Part shown: positions 7,498 through 15,240 of the stretch, one piece after another | How positions within the stretch are numbered: the first letter of the stretch is position 1 | How the letters are laid out: each line of letters opens with the position of its first letter | Assembly: GCA_902479095.1 (NCBI GenBank) | Contig: CABSNL010000019.1 | Coordinates: 1-34,608 of the forward strand | Source of the DNA: an uncultured Collinsella sp. | Lineage (GTDB): Bacteria > Actinomycetota > Coriobacteriia > Coriobacteriales > Coriobacteriaceae | Direction: 5' to 3' | Length of the DNA: 34,608 bases | Notes under the pieces: generated by a model | The model's database searches: none | What the model was told of the DNA's origin: nothing | Seen by the model: only the letters and a program-made list of their open reading frames with translations | Translations under genes and position numbers: made by a program

Positions 7498-7529
7498 ACC
7501 ACAAAGGGGACAGTGTCCTCTTTGTGATG
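7498..7529. repeat. Intergenic palindrome, AAAGGG-CAG family, copy A
   Basis: CACAAAGGGGACA (7500-7512) and TGTCCTCTTTGTG (7514-7526) are inverted with one mismatch around a single central G. On the minus strand it is followed by GCTTTTGAC, so it can also end the metallophosphoesterase transcript. Copies B to D share its AAAGGG(G)-CAG core. Confidence 0.7.
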
Positions 7530-7530
7530 G

Positions 7531-8241
7531 TTACCAGGGTGTTCTGGCTGTTGAGGACTCGATGGCTTCGTGGCGTTTGAGCTCGCGGCGCATGGTTTGT
7601 GAGTTGAGCCAGGCTGCTTGCCAGCCGCGGATGGGGTAGTGCGTCTGGTCGAGCTCAAACTGCGTATAGCCGCAGGCGTTGATGATCGTCGTTCCACACA
7701 CATGCTGCCGCTCGCGCTGAAAATCGTAACCGTAGGTTTGGTGTACATGCCCATGCACCATGTAGTCGACCCCCCAGGACTCAAGCGCCGTGTTAAAGCA
7801 CTTAAACCCTCGATGCGGCAGATCGTCCAGATCACCCATACCGGCGGCGGGTGCATGGGTAAGCAGAATGTCGCACCCGCCGACCATCCTAACCTTACGC
7901 GACAGCTTACGCATGCGCTTGGACATCTCGCGTTCGGTGTACATGTTGGCGCCGTCGCGATAACGCATGGACCCGCCAAGGCCCGCAATGCGAATCCCTC
8001 GGTACGTGTACACGCTGTCCTCTACGCAGATACATCCACCCGGTGCATGACGTGCGTAGCGGTCATCGTGATTGCCGCGCACGTAGATGAGCGGTTTGTT
8101 GATGACCGTAACCAAAAACTCAAGATAGTCCGGGTCCAGATCGCCGGCGGACAAAATCAGGTCGACTCCCTCAAAGCGTTCCTTGCGAAAGCACTCCCAA
8201 AGGCATCGTTCTTCGGTATCGGCTATGGCAAGGATTTTCAT
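7531..8241 (-). CDS. Calcineurin-like metallophosphoesterase
   Basis: This is a small cytoplasmic phosphoesterase of 236 residues with the full dinuclear-metal motif set: D8 in AIADTE, GD in SAGDLD (residues 33-34), GNHDD (56-60), the His of LLTHAP and the C-terminal GHVHQ. The fold is clear but the substrate is not. Its ATG overlaps the TGA of the upstream ParB-like/BMP-like gene by 4 bp, implying translational coupling and a shared task. The last ~25 residues are polar and weakly conserved-looking. Confidence 0.88.
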   Translation of the reverse strand: MKILAIADTEERCLWECFRKERFEGVDLILSAGDLDPDYLEFLVTVINKPLIYVRGNHDDRYARHAPGGCICVEDSVYTYRGIRIAGLGGSMRYRDGANMYTEREMSKRMRKLSRKVRMVGGCDILLTHAPAAGMGDLDDLPHRGFKCFNTALESWGVDYMVHGHVHQTYGYDFQRERQHVCGTTIINACGYTQFELDQTHYPIRGWQAAWLNSQTMRRELKRHEAIESSTARTPW

Positions 8242-10154
8242 AGGGCAGGGACTTTCGGCTCATCGTCGAGCTGCGGAATGGTGCCTACCACGTTGTCCGC
8301 CAGCCAATTCATCTCGACAATCTGCGTGCTCGGCAGCGGAGGGAAGCCTTCGATCTGTACCACGCCGTTCTGGCTGTGGAGCTCGCCGCCAAAGGGGTTG
8401 ATGGATCCCACAACAATGCCGTTGCGGAGCAACTGCACGAGTTTGCGCGTTTGGTAGGGTAGGCCCGGAGCGTAACGGATGTCGATAACGCCGGAGCTCA
8501 TGCCATACCAGTAGTTGACAGCGCGCACTTGGTTGTCGTCGCTGGTCTCGTCCCACGTGCCGTGAAGAAGGCTGCGAACGATGAGCTCGTAGTAACGGCC
8601 CCAGTTCCATACGGGCATGGCGATGCCGGTGACTTTGCCGTCGACCAAGCGGTGAAGCCCGTAGGCCGTTGGGTCTTCGAGCGACTTTGACATGTCAGCG
8701 CCGGTCATGACGCTTACGCCTTCGCGGCACATGGCTTCGGCAAGACCACCGGCGGGAACATCGCCCCAGGTGAGGATGACCTGCGCGCGCGGGTCGAGCA
8801 GCGAGGCGCCAATCGCAAAGGCGTTGATCTCGCTGAGTGCGCCCGAGGCGAAGACCGACGCGTGGTAACCGATGCGGTGGTTGTCCGCCATGCTGGCCGC
8901 AAGGGCGCCCAGCAGAAACTTGGCCTCGTACATCTTGCCAAAGTACGAACGGACGCTTTGATGGGGAAGGCCGATAGAGCAGTTGAGGAACCGAACCCGG
9001 GGATACTCAACGGCAGCCCTGAGCGTGTATTCCATCAGGCGGTGCGAGGTCGAGAAGATGACGTTTGCTCCATGTTTGACAGCCGTTTCCACGGCGGCGT
9101 AGAACACATCCGGATCGTGACAGTCCTCGAACGCCTCGGTGCGCACGATACCGCCAAAGTGCTCATCGAGATACTGACGCCCTTGGTCGTGCAGGCTGTC
9201 CCAGCTCGACGTCGCACAGGGGAACTCATGGATAAAGGCGATGCGCAGGGGGTTGGCCGTCGAGTAGACGGTCTTGCCCATAAAGAAGTTGAGCACGCCA
9301 GAGGTGGACTTGGCGGGCGTCTCCTCCTCGTCGACGCTCGGTGCTTCGACAAGATCGACCTTGTCCTCGTCATTTTTGCCGGCAATGACCAGCTCGCGCC
9401 AGATCTTGCACAGGCGGTTTACGACGATATCCGTTGGCGTATCCAGCAGGCGGTCCTGGTTGTACACATTGAGGTAGACGAGCATGGCGTCGGCGGGCGT
9501 AATGTCCAGGTGATCGCCGCCTGCGCGAAGGTAGGCACGCTTAAAGAGCAGGAAAGTGTGGCGCAGGTAGTCGACCTTTTTCTGCGGCCATTTTTCGATA
9601 AGGTTCTGACCGAGCATCTTCGCGAGCGTTTCGTAGCTTCCCTCACGCGAGAACTCGATCTCGTATAGGGGGCAGACGCGCCAAAACGCGCAGAACTCGC
9701 CGTACAGGCGGCTTTCGACGGAATCCCATGTGCCGGGGTAGAGACGGGTGACCTTGGACGAAACCGTCGGGGCGTCTAGGAATTTGAGGACACTGACGCG
9801 TTTGTTGCCTTCTTGGACATAGAACCGATGCATGAACTCGGTGACGATGACGGGGTCGCGATAGCCCTCGGTCACCTGGATGTCGTAGAGGTTGGACCAC
9901 TTGCGGGCGAACTCGGTGCTAAACGGAAGCAGGGGCATAAAGTTACACGAAAAGGCGGACTGACGGCCCTTGGTGACCGTGCCGACGACCATTTCGAGCG
10001 GAATATCCCGCAGGCCGACATTCTCTCGCTGACCTAAGGGGAGCTGAGCAACCAAGCTATCGAGGTCCGTAAGGTATGGATGCTCGCTTTGGCTAATGGC
10101 GCGTCGACGTCCTTGCTCGCCGCGCTTGCGTGCTTGACGATAGGCCTCTTCCAT
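8238..10154 (-). CDS. Fusion of a ParB-like N-terminal domain to a BMP/PnrA-type ligand-binding domain
   Basis: The 638-residue protein has no signal peptide; the N-terminus is MEEAYRQARKRGEQGRRRAI. Residues ~25-135 resemble a ParB/sulfiredoxin-like domain, ending in EGNKRVSVLKFL (about 115-126), like the ParB GxxR box. Residues ~140-270 look helical. From about 303 (NPLRIAFIHEFP) to ~615 the sequence resembles basic membrane protein/PnrA substrate-binding proteins, which bind nucleosides outside the cell (IFSTSHRLMEYTLRAAVEYP, then YEAKFLLGALAASMADNHRIGYHA). A binding domain kept in the cytosol suggests a ligand sensor rather than a transporter subunit. The ATG at 10154 has AGGGAG 7 bp upstream. 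The stop overlaps the metallophosphoesterase start. Function is unknown. Confidence 0.8.
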   Translation of the reverse strand: MEEAYRQARKRGEQGRRRAISQSEHPYLTDLDSLVAQLPLGQRENVGLRDIPLEMVVGTVTKGRQSAFSCNFMPLLPFSTEFARKWSNLYDIQVTEGYRDPVIVTEFMHRFYVQEGNKRVSVLKFLDAPTVSSKVTRLYPGTWDSVESRLYGEFCAFWRVCPLYEIEFSREGSYETLAKMLGQNLIEKWPQKKVDYLRHTFLLFKRAYLRAGGDHLDITPADAMLVYLNVYNQDRLLDTPTDIVVNRLCKIWRELVIAGKNDEDKVDLVEAPSVDEEETPAKSTSGVLNFFMGKTVYSTANPLRIAFIHEFPCATSSWDSLHDQGRQYLDEHFGGIVRTEAFEDCHDPDVFYAAVETAVKHGANVIFSTSHRLMEYTLRAAVEYPRVRFLNCSIGLPHQSVRSYFGKMYEAKFLLGALAASMADNHRIGYHASVFASGALSEINAFAIGASLLDPRAQVILTWGDVPAGGLAEAMCREGVSVMTGADMSKSLEDPTAYGLHRLVDGKVTGIAMPVWNWGRYYELIVRSLLHGTWDETSDDNQVRAVNYWYGMSSGVIDIRYAPGLPYQTRKLVQLLRNGIVVGSINPFGGELHSQNGVVQIEGFPPLPSTQIVEMNWLADNVVGTIPQLDDEPKVPAL

Positions 10155-10208
10155 AATGTTGCTCCCTTAGTCGTTTAAACAACTATATGAACCATGGTAC
10201 CACGAATG

Positions 10209-10248
10209 AAAACCACTACAAAGATGCCTGACCCCTTTGCGGTGGTTT
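10209..10248. repeat. Intergenic palindrome copy B, also the MscS-gene terminator
   Basis: AAACCACTACAAAG (10210-10223) pairs with CTTTGCGGTGGTTT (10235-10248) with 12 of 14 bases. Read on the minus strand it begins at the MscS stop codon, shows AAAGGGGTCAGG in the loop side and ends in GGTTTTC, as a terminator would. Confidence 0.75.
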
Positions 10249-11014
10249 AGGCGATGATGGGGGCGATGGCGCGGATGCAGGCGTCGGCAGCGGTGAAAGT
10301 GGTGCTGTCGTCGCTGACGATAAAGATGATCTTTCCTTTGATGCCAAAGTCGCCGATTTCGCTAAAGAGCACGTAGGGCTCTTTGTCAAAGCCCGAGATG
10401 GGCGAGACGGCCGTTTTGGTTGCGCTCGTGAGCTCGTCTGCCAGCACGTCAAGGGAAGCCCACTTAGACGTGTCCTTTACGGCAACGGGCACGGCCACGC
10501 GTCCAAAGGGCATCAAATGCACGAGCGTGTTCTTGGAGATGTTGGAGTTGGGCACAATGATGGTCTGTCCACAGGCATCCTCAATCGTTGTATGACGCCA
10601 AGTGATGTCTTGGACCACGCCGGATACGCCGCCGACCTCGATATTGTCGCCGGGTTTGATGATGCCCATAAAGGTCACTTGCATGCCGCCGATAAGGTTT
10701 GACAGCGTGTCCTGAAAGCCGAGCGAGATGGCGATGCCGCCGACGCCAAGAGCGGCGACGAGCGCGTTTGCGTTAATGCCAAAGCAGTTGTCGAGGATAA
10801 AGCTGCCGCCAATCATCCAGATGACGGCGCGCGCGATGTTGATGAAGATACTTGATGCCGGAAGCGGGTTATCGTCACGGTTAAGCAGATGGTTCAGGGT
10901 CTTGGATACGACCTCGGCGGCGACGGCGGTGCCTATCGCCAAGATGACGGCCCAGATGATGTTGTGGACCCACCGTTGCTCAAAGAAATGAAGAATCGGC
11001 TCAAACAATTCCAT
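10247..11014 (-). CDS. MscS-family small-conductance mechanosensitive channel
   Basis: The predicted membrane channel of about 255 residues opens under membrane tension to release solutes during osmotic downshock. Two or three N-terminal hydrophobic segments are followed by the MscS pore-lining helix ANALVAALGVGGIAISLGFQDTLSNLIGG. The beta domain follows (KPGDNIEVGGVSGVVQDITWRHTTIED, then IIVPNSNI). I start at ATG 11014 (MELFEPILHFF) because AGGAGG lies 10 bp upstream and inside the longer reading frame that begins at 11059. A terminator upstream (11058-11095) separates it from the nucleotidase, so it has its own promoter in a very short gap or receives readthrough. Confidence 0.93.
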   Translation of the reverse strand: MELFEPILHFFEQRWVHNIIWAVILAIGTAVAAEVVSKTLNHLLNRDDNPLPASSIFINIARAVIWMIGGSFILDNCFGINANALVAALGVGGIAISLGFQDTLSNLIGGMQVTFMGIIKPGDNIEVGGVSGVVQDITWRHTTIEDACGQTIIVPNSNISKNTLVHLMPFGRVAVPVAVKDTSKWASLDVLADELTSATKTAVSPISGFDKEPYVLFSEIGDFGIKGKIIFIVSDDSTTFTAADACIRAIAPIIA

Positions 11015-11057
11015 GTAGGGAAAACCTCCTAATGATCGTCCAACCATGATACCCACC

Positions 11058-11095
11058 AAGAAGCCCGTCCGATCAAATTCAGACGGGCTTCTGTG
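11058..11095 (-). terminator. Terminator of the 5'-nucleotidase gene
   Basis: On the minus strand GAAGCCCGTC pairs with GACGGGCTTC (11082-11091 with 11060-11069) around a 12-nt loop, followed by TTGGTGG. The stem is strong and the T-run poor. Confidence 0.75.
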
Positions 11096-11143
11096 CTCGA
11101 TATAAGGTTTACGCGGCGGGGCTGCAAGGCCCGGCGGTGTAGC

Positions 11144-13168
11144 TTAGCGTCGACGCTTCCAGATAATGCCGAGCATGATGACGATGATGCCGCCGATAAG
11201 GCACGCGCCAACTACTGCCAGCGTGCGGTCTCCCGTTGCGGCGAGCTTACCGGTCGTCTTCTTGGTGATGACCTTCGTGGTCGTCGTGTCCGTCTTAGGC
11301 GAGGGCTTAGGCGTCGGGGCCGGTGTGGGCGTGGGGTCCACGGCAGCGGAGCCAAAGCTGATGGTGCCCGCGAGCGAGGTCATCTTGCTCTCCCAGCTGT
11401 CCTGCCCGATCAGCGCCCTTAGCGCTGACTCGCAGGTACCCCACTCGGTGTGCTTGGTGGCGTTTGCGAAGGTGGGGAAGTCGGTCGTGTTGGTGATGAT
11501 GTAGTTGTTGGTGGCGACGGTATAGGTCTTGGCGGGGTCGAGCGTGCTGCCGTCTTTGGTGAGTGTGGCGCTCACAATGCGCTTGCCTTCGGGCTGCGTC
11601 CAATCAATCGTCACGTTGATGCCGCCAAAGGAGAGAACGCTGCCAGAGTCATCGCGCCACTTGTACTTGTCTTGCGCCTCCTGCTCGCTGTGACCGGCCG
11701 CCACATAAGCCTGCTGAAGCTCGTAGCTGTCGTTGCAATCGTCGCTGATTTGTAGCGAGTGCTCGAGCGCTGCGAGGAAGTCCGCGCCGGTCATGGTCCA
11801 GGTCTCCACAGTGTTGCCGTAGGGCGAGATGGCGATGACGTTGCCGGCGGTCACGTTGCCCGCCGCGATGCCGCCGCGGATGCCGCCAGCGTTTTCGATA
11901 GCGAAGTCCGCGCCCGTCAGGGCAAGATAGGAGCCGCAAATCACGTGGCCGATGGTCTGGGCCTTGGTGGTGTCGCCCTCCTTGCCGGGGCGGAAATCGG
12001 TGGTGCGCACCATTTCCCAACCATGCGTGCCTGCGGCGTCCTCGCCGTAGAAATAGTTGGTGGTGGATGTGCCGAGCACCTTGTTCGATTCGTTTTCAAA
12101 GTCCTCGTCGAGCGGCTTGATCTTGTTGCGGACGGCTTCAAGGCGGCTTTGGTAGTCGGAGCCCTTGTCGGGGTCTGTCAAAAGGTCGTTGACGTTCTTG
12201 GCGGTGTAGAGCTTCTCGTCGCTGCCGTCTGCAGGGACCGTGACCGTGTCATCGTCGGTCGTCTCGGTGCCATTCGTGTCGTATTTGTACGGAATGGAAA
12301 GCAGCCCCACCTCGGCAAAGGCGCTGCCTGCCTCGACAACGTGGATCGTCTTGCCGTCGGCTCCCGTCACCTTCTCGTTAAGGTTGATGTGCTCGTGGCC
12401 TGCGATAAGGGCATCGACGCCACGGAGCCGCGTGGCAAAGGTCTTTGCGTCGAGCGTGTGCGCGATACACACAACAACATCGCAGCCCTCCTTGCGCAGC
12501 TGCTCTGCCTCGGCATTGATGGCGTTCGCGGCACTCGAGAAGCTGGTGCCCGCGACCAGGTCCGCGCGCAGCGAGGAACCTAGCGACTCATCCATGGCTC
12601 CGACGACGCCGACCTTGATTTTGTAGTCGAATGTGGAGTGATCCTCGCTATCCTCCCAGGTGCGATCGAGCGTCTTCGTGATGCTCGAGCTCCATGCGCC
12701 GTTCGAGGACGTTGCATTCGCGCAGAGCATGGCGAAGGGCGTGCCGGTGGTGCTGTAGCCGGTCATGGTGCGGAGTTTGTCCGCGCCGTAGCTCCAGTCG
12801 TGGTTGCCTGGCGTGGTTGCGTCGTAGCCGTCGGCGTAGAAGGTGTCCATGAGCTCGGCGATGCTCTTGCCCTCGCTCATGGTGGCGAAGGACTGTCCGT
12901 GGAAGGTGTCGCCCGCATCGAGTAAAAGATCGGGGGCGCTGCTTTGGGCGCTATAGAGAACCGCCAGTCCGTCAAAGCCCACAGTGCCGGTGCCCTTGCT
13001 TGCGTTGTAGCTGTACTTGTAGCTGCCGTGGATATCGTTGGTGTGCATGACGGCCACGGAGCCGTCAATAGCTGCGGGCAGGTTTCCCGCGAAAGCGAGG
13101 CTTGGGATGCCTGCGAGCGCGCCGGCAAACAACGCGGCGGCCAACGCAAAGCGGGGGAGTCTTTTCAT
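11144..13168 (-). CDS. Cell-wall-anchored 5'-nucleotidase / UshA-type metallophosphatase
   Basis: This surface enzyme of 674 residues would release nucleoside from external nucleotides. A signal peptide (KRLPRF then a hydrophobic run, cleavage near AFAG, residues 25-28) is followed by the metallophosphatase domain with HTNDIHG (42-48), LLDAGDTFHG, TPGNHDW and AGHEHINL. A 5_nucleotid_C domain then shows FAIENAGGIRGGI and ISPYGNTVETWTMTG. A Thr/Pro/Lys-rich spacer leads to LAATG (642-646), a hydrophobic segment and KRRR. LAxTG is the sorting signal typical of class E sortases in actinobacteria. Together with the nearby BMP-like sensor it hints at nucleoside scavenging, but the BMP link is inference. 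Confidence 0.92.
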   Translation of the reverse strand: MKRLPRFALAAALFAGALAGIPSLAFAGNLPAAIDGSVAVMHTNDIHGSYKYSYNASKGTGTVGFDGLAVLYSAQSSAPDLLLDAGDTFHGQSFATMSEGKSIAELMDTFYADGYDATTPGNHDWSYGADKLRTMTGYSTTGTPFAMLCANATSSNGAWSSSITKTLDRTWEDSEDHSTFDYKIKVGVVGAMDESLGSSLRADLVAGTSFSSAANAINAEAEQLRKEGCDVVVCIAHTLDAKTFATRLRGVDALIAGHEHINLNEKVTGADGKTIHVVEAGSAFAEVGLLSIPYKYDTNGTETTDDDTVTVPADGSDEKLYTAKNVNDLLTDPDKGSDYQSRLEAVRNKIKPLDEDFENESNKVLGTSTTNYFYGEDAAGTHGWEMVRTTDFRPGKEGDTTKAQTIGHVICGSYLALTGADFAIENAGGIRGGIAAGNVTAGNVIAISPYGNTVETWTMTGADFLAALEHSLQISDDCNDSYELQQAYVAAGHSEQEAQDKYKWRDDSGSVLSFGGINVTIDWTQPEGKRIVSATLTKDGSTLDPAKTYTVATNNYIITNTTDFPTFANATKHTEWGTCESALRALIGQDSWESKMTSLAGTISFGSAAVDPTPTPAPTPKPSPKTDTTTTKVITKKTTGKLAATGDRTLAVVGACLIGGIIVIMLGIIWKRRR

Positions 13169-13232
13169 GGCAGTTTCCTTAGTCCTTAGCCAGAATGTCT
13201 GGTTGAATATCGGATTATCGACATAATATGCG

Positions 13233-13272
13233 AAAACCGCCGCAAGGGCCTCTGTCCCTTTGCGGCGGTTTT
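13233..13272. repeat. Intergenic palindrome copy C
   Basis: AAAACCGCCGCAAGGG (13233-13248) pairs with CCCTTTGCGGCGGTTTT (13256-13272), with one bulged base around a 7-nt loop. It lies between the ABC operon end and the nucleotidase start, only 15 bp from copy D. Confidence 0.8.
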
Positions 13273-13287
13273 GGCGTTTGCGCAGAT

Positions 13288-13328
13288 AAAACCTACCAAA
13301 ATAAACCTGTCCCTTTTTGGCAGGTTTT
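13288..13328. repeat. Intergenic palindrome copy D, terminator of the ABC importer operon
   Basis: AAAACCTACCAAAA (13288-13301) pairs with TTTTGGCAGGTTTT (13315-13328) with one G-U. It begins next to the stop codon of the ATPase gene and on the minus strand ends in GGTTTTATC. The loop side carries AAAGGGACAGG like the other copies. Confidence 0.8.
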
Positions 13329-14121
13329 AGCTTAGCAGCATGCGGTCGTTGGCGAGCTCGCCGCCCGAGACCTCCTCGAACTTCTGCAGCAGGTCGGCCA
13401 CGGTGAGCGACTTCTTCTCGTCGCCGGCCACGTCGTAGATCACATGGCCCTCGTGCATCATGATCAGACGGTTGCCCAGACGGATGGCGTCGTTCATGTT
13501 GTGCGTGACCATGAGCGTGGTCAGGTGGTTCTCGTCGACGATCTCCTCGGTCAGGTTGAGCACCTTAGAGGCCGTCTTGGGGTCGAGGGCCGCAGTGTGC
13601 TCGTCGAGCAGCAGCAGGCGCGGCCTGGTGAGCGTGGCCATCAGCAGGGTGAGTGCCTGGCGCTGGCCACCCGAGAGCAGGCCGACCTTGGCGTTGAGAC
13701 GCGTGTCCAGACCAAGGTCCAGGCGCTTGAGCAGCTCAACGTACTCATCTTTCTCGGCCTTGGTGACGCCCCACGAAAGGCCGCGACGCTGGCCGCGACG
13801 CTTGGCGAGGGCCAAGTTCTCGGCAATCTGCATGTCGGCAGCGGTACCGCGCATGGGGTCCTGAAACACGCGGCCCAGGTACTTGGCGCGCTGCGACTCG
13901 CTCAGGCGCGAGATGTCGGTGCCGTCGAGCTCGATAACGCCCGAATCGAGCGGGTACACGCCGGCGATCATGTTGAGCAGCGTGGACTTGCCGGCGCCGT
14001 TGCCGCCGATCACGGTTACAAAGTCGCCGTCATTCAGGGTGAGGTCGACGCCGGTGAGCGCGCGCTTCTCGGTGACGGTGCCCTTGTTAAAGGTCTTCTT
14101 GACATGCGAGAGCTTAAGCAT
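13327..14121 (-). CDS. ABC transporter ATP-binding protein (TrpZ-like)
   Basis: This is the cytoplasmic ATPase of an importer, 264 residues. Walker A is GGNGAGKST (39-47), the signature is LSGGQRQ, and Walker B is LLLLDEHTAALD, followed by the switch histidine in MVTHN. It belongs with the permease and lipoprotein genes upstream as a three-gene system of the TrpXYZ/COG2984-4120-1101 type. The ATG at 14121 overlaps the permease stop by 8 bp. A longer frame to 14202 is only antisense-like overlap with the permease and is not used. The closest known family imports tryptophan/tyrosine in streptococci; the substrate here is inferred. Confidence 0.9.
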   Translation of the reverse strand: MLKLSHVKKTFNKGTVTEKRALTGVDLTLNDGDFVTVIGGNGAGKSTLLNMIAGVYPLDSGVIELDGTDISRLSESQRAKYLGRVFQDPMRGTAADMQIAENLALAKRRGQRRGLSWGVTKAEKDEYVELLKRLDLGLDTRLNAKVGLLSGGQRQALTLLMATLTRPRLLLLDEHTAALDPKTASKVLNLTEEIVDENHLTTLMVTHNMNDAIRLGNRLIMMHEGHVIYDVAGDEKKSLTVADLLQKFEEVSGGELANDRMLLS

Positions 14122-15037
14122 CTGCCTCATCTCCCTTCGTGTAGGAGCTGCGGAGCTTATAGCGCTCCCAAACCACGGGCACGCACAGGGCCACAGCGAC
14201 AATTACGGCGGAGAGCAGCTTCATGTCGTTGGCGTCCATGCCCAACTGCAGCACGATGGCGCGGATAAGGAAGTACACCACGGAGCCAAAGACGGCGGAG
14301 GCAAGACGGACGCTAAACTGCGTGAGGCCGCCGGGCAGCAGACGGCCGAGCACCTCGCCGATAACAATGGCGGCAAGACCGATAACGATGGCACCGGTGC
14401 CCATACCAATGTCGGCATACTTTTGGCTCTGGCAGATGAGCGCGCCCGAAAGGCCGATGAGGGCGTTGGAGAGCACGAGGGCGATCATCTTGGTGGAGTT
14501 GGTGTTGACGCCCAGAGCGCGGATCATGTACTCGTTGTTGCCGGTGGCTCGCAGCGCCGAGCCGATCTCGGTGCCAAAGAACCAATACAGGATGGCAACG
14601 ATAGCCACGGCGAGCAGGATGCCCAAGATGATGGCAACGGTGGACTGCGGCAGACCGGTCATATTGCTGACGGCGGAGAACACGGTGCCCTTGGCAAGAA
14701 TGGGCGTATTGGACTTGCCCATGATGCGCAGGTTGATGGACCACAGGCTGATCTGGGTGAGGATTCCGGCGAGGATCGCAGGAATCTCAAAGACGGTGGT
14801 CAAAATGCCCGTGACGGCGCCCGCGATGGCGCCGGCGCACATACCGGCCAGCACGGCGAGCAGCGGGTCGACGTTGTTATTGACGATGAGCACAGCGCAG
14901 ACGCAGCCGCCGAGGGCAAAGCTGCCGTCGCAGGTCATATCGGGAATGTCGAGCAGGCGGAACGTGATAAACACGCCAAGCACCATAATGCCCCAGAGGA
15001 CGCCCTGCGAAACGGCGCCCTGCAATGCAATGAGCAT
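14114..15037 (-). CDS. ABC transporter permease (TrpY-like)
   Basis: The integral membrane subunit of 307 residues has about eight to nine hydrophobic segments. The N-terminus (ALQGAVSQGVLWGIMVLGVFITFRLLDIPDMTCDGSF) and the loop ALRATGNNEYMIRALGVNTN are typical of COG4120 permeases that pair with ABC_sub_bind lipoproteins. AGGAGG lies 8 bp before the ATG. A hairpin in the 204-bp gap after the binding-protein gene could lower its expression relative to that gene. Confidence 0.9.
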   Translation of the reverse strand: MLIALQGAVSQGVLWGIMVLGVFITFRLLDIPDMTCDGSFALGGCVCAVLIVNNNVDPLLAVLAGMCAGAIAGAVTGILTTVFEIPAILAGILTQISLWSINLRIMGKSNTPILAKGTVFSAVSNMTGLPQSTVAIILGILLAVAIVAILYWFFGTEIGSALRATGNNEYMIRALGVNTNSTKMIALVLSNALIGLSGALICQSQKYADIGMGTGAIVIGLAAIVIGEVLGRLLPGGLTQFSVRLASAVFGSVVYFLIRAIVLQLGMDANDMKLLSAVIVAVALCVPVVWERYKLRSSYTKGDEADA

Positions 15038-15140
15038 GCTTCATACCTCCTAGGATAGGGTGGACACGTGATTCACCATAATAGCGGTAACAATGCATAG
15101 AAGAGCTGCGGACAGACGTTTTGTTTTACCTGAAACAAGC

Positions 15141-15172
15141 AGGGCGGACGCCGGTCTACAGCGCCCGCCCCT
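15141..15172 (-). terminator. Partial terminator/attenuator between binding protein and permease genes
   Basis: AGGGCGGACGC (15141-15151) pairs with GCGCCCGCCCCT (15161-15172) with one wobble. On the minus strand it is followed by TGCTTGTTTC, a weak T-rich tail. It may set a high ratio of binding protein to permease. Confidence 0.6.
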
Positions 15173-15240
15173 GTGGCTCAGATATTGAATAACGCGGCTA
15201 AAGCGCGAGCACGGGCTCTAGACGCATGCCGCGTATGGCA

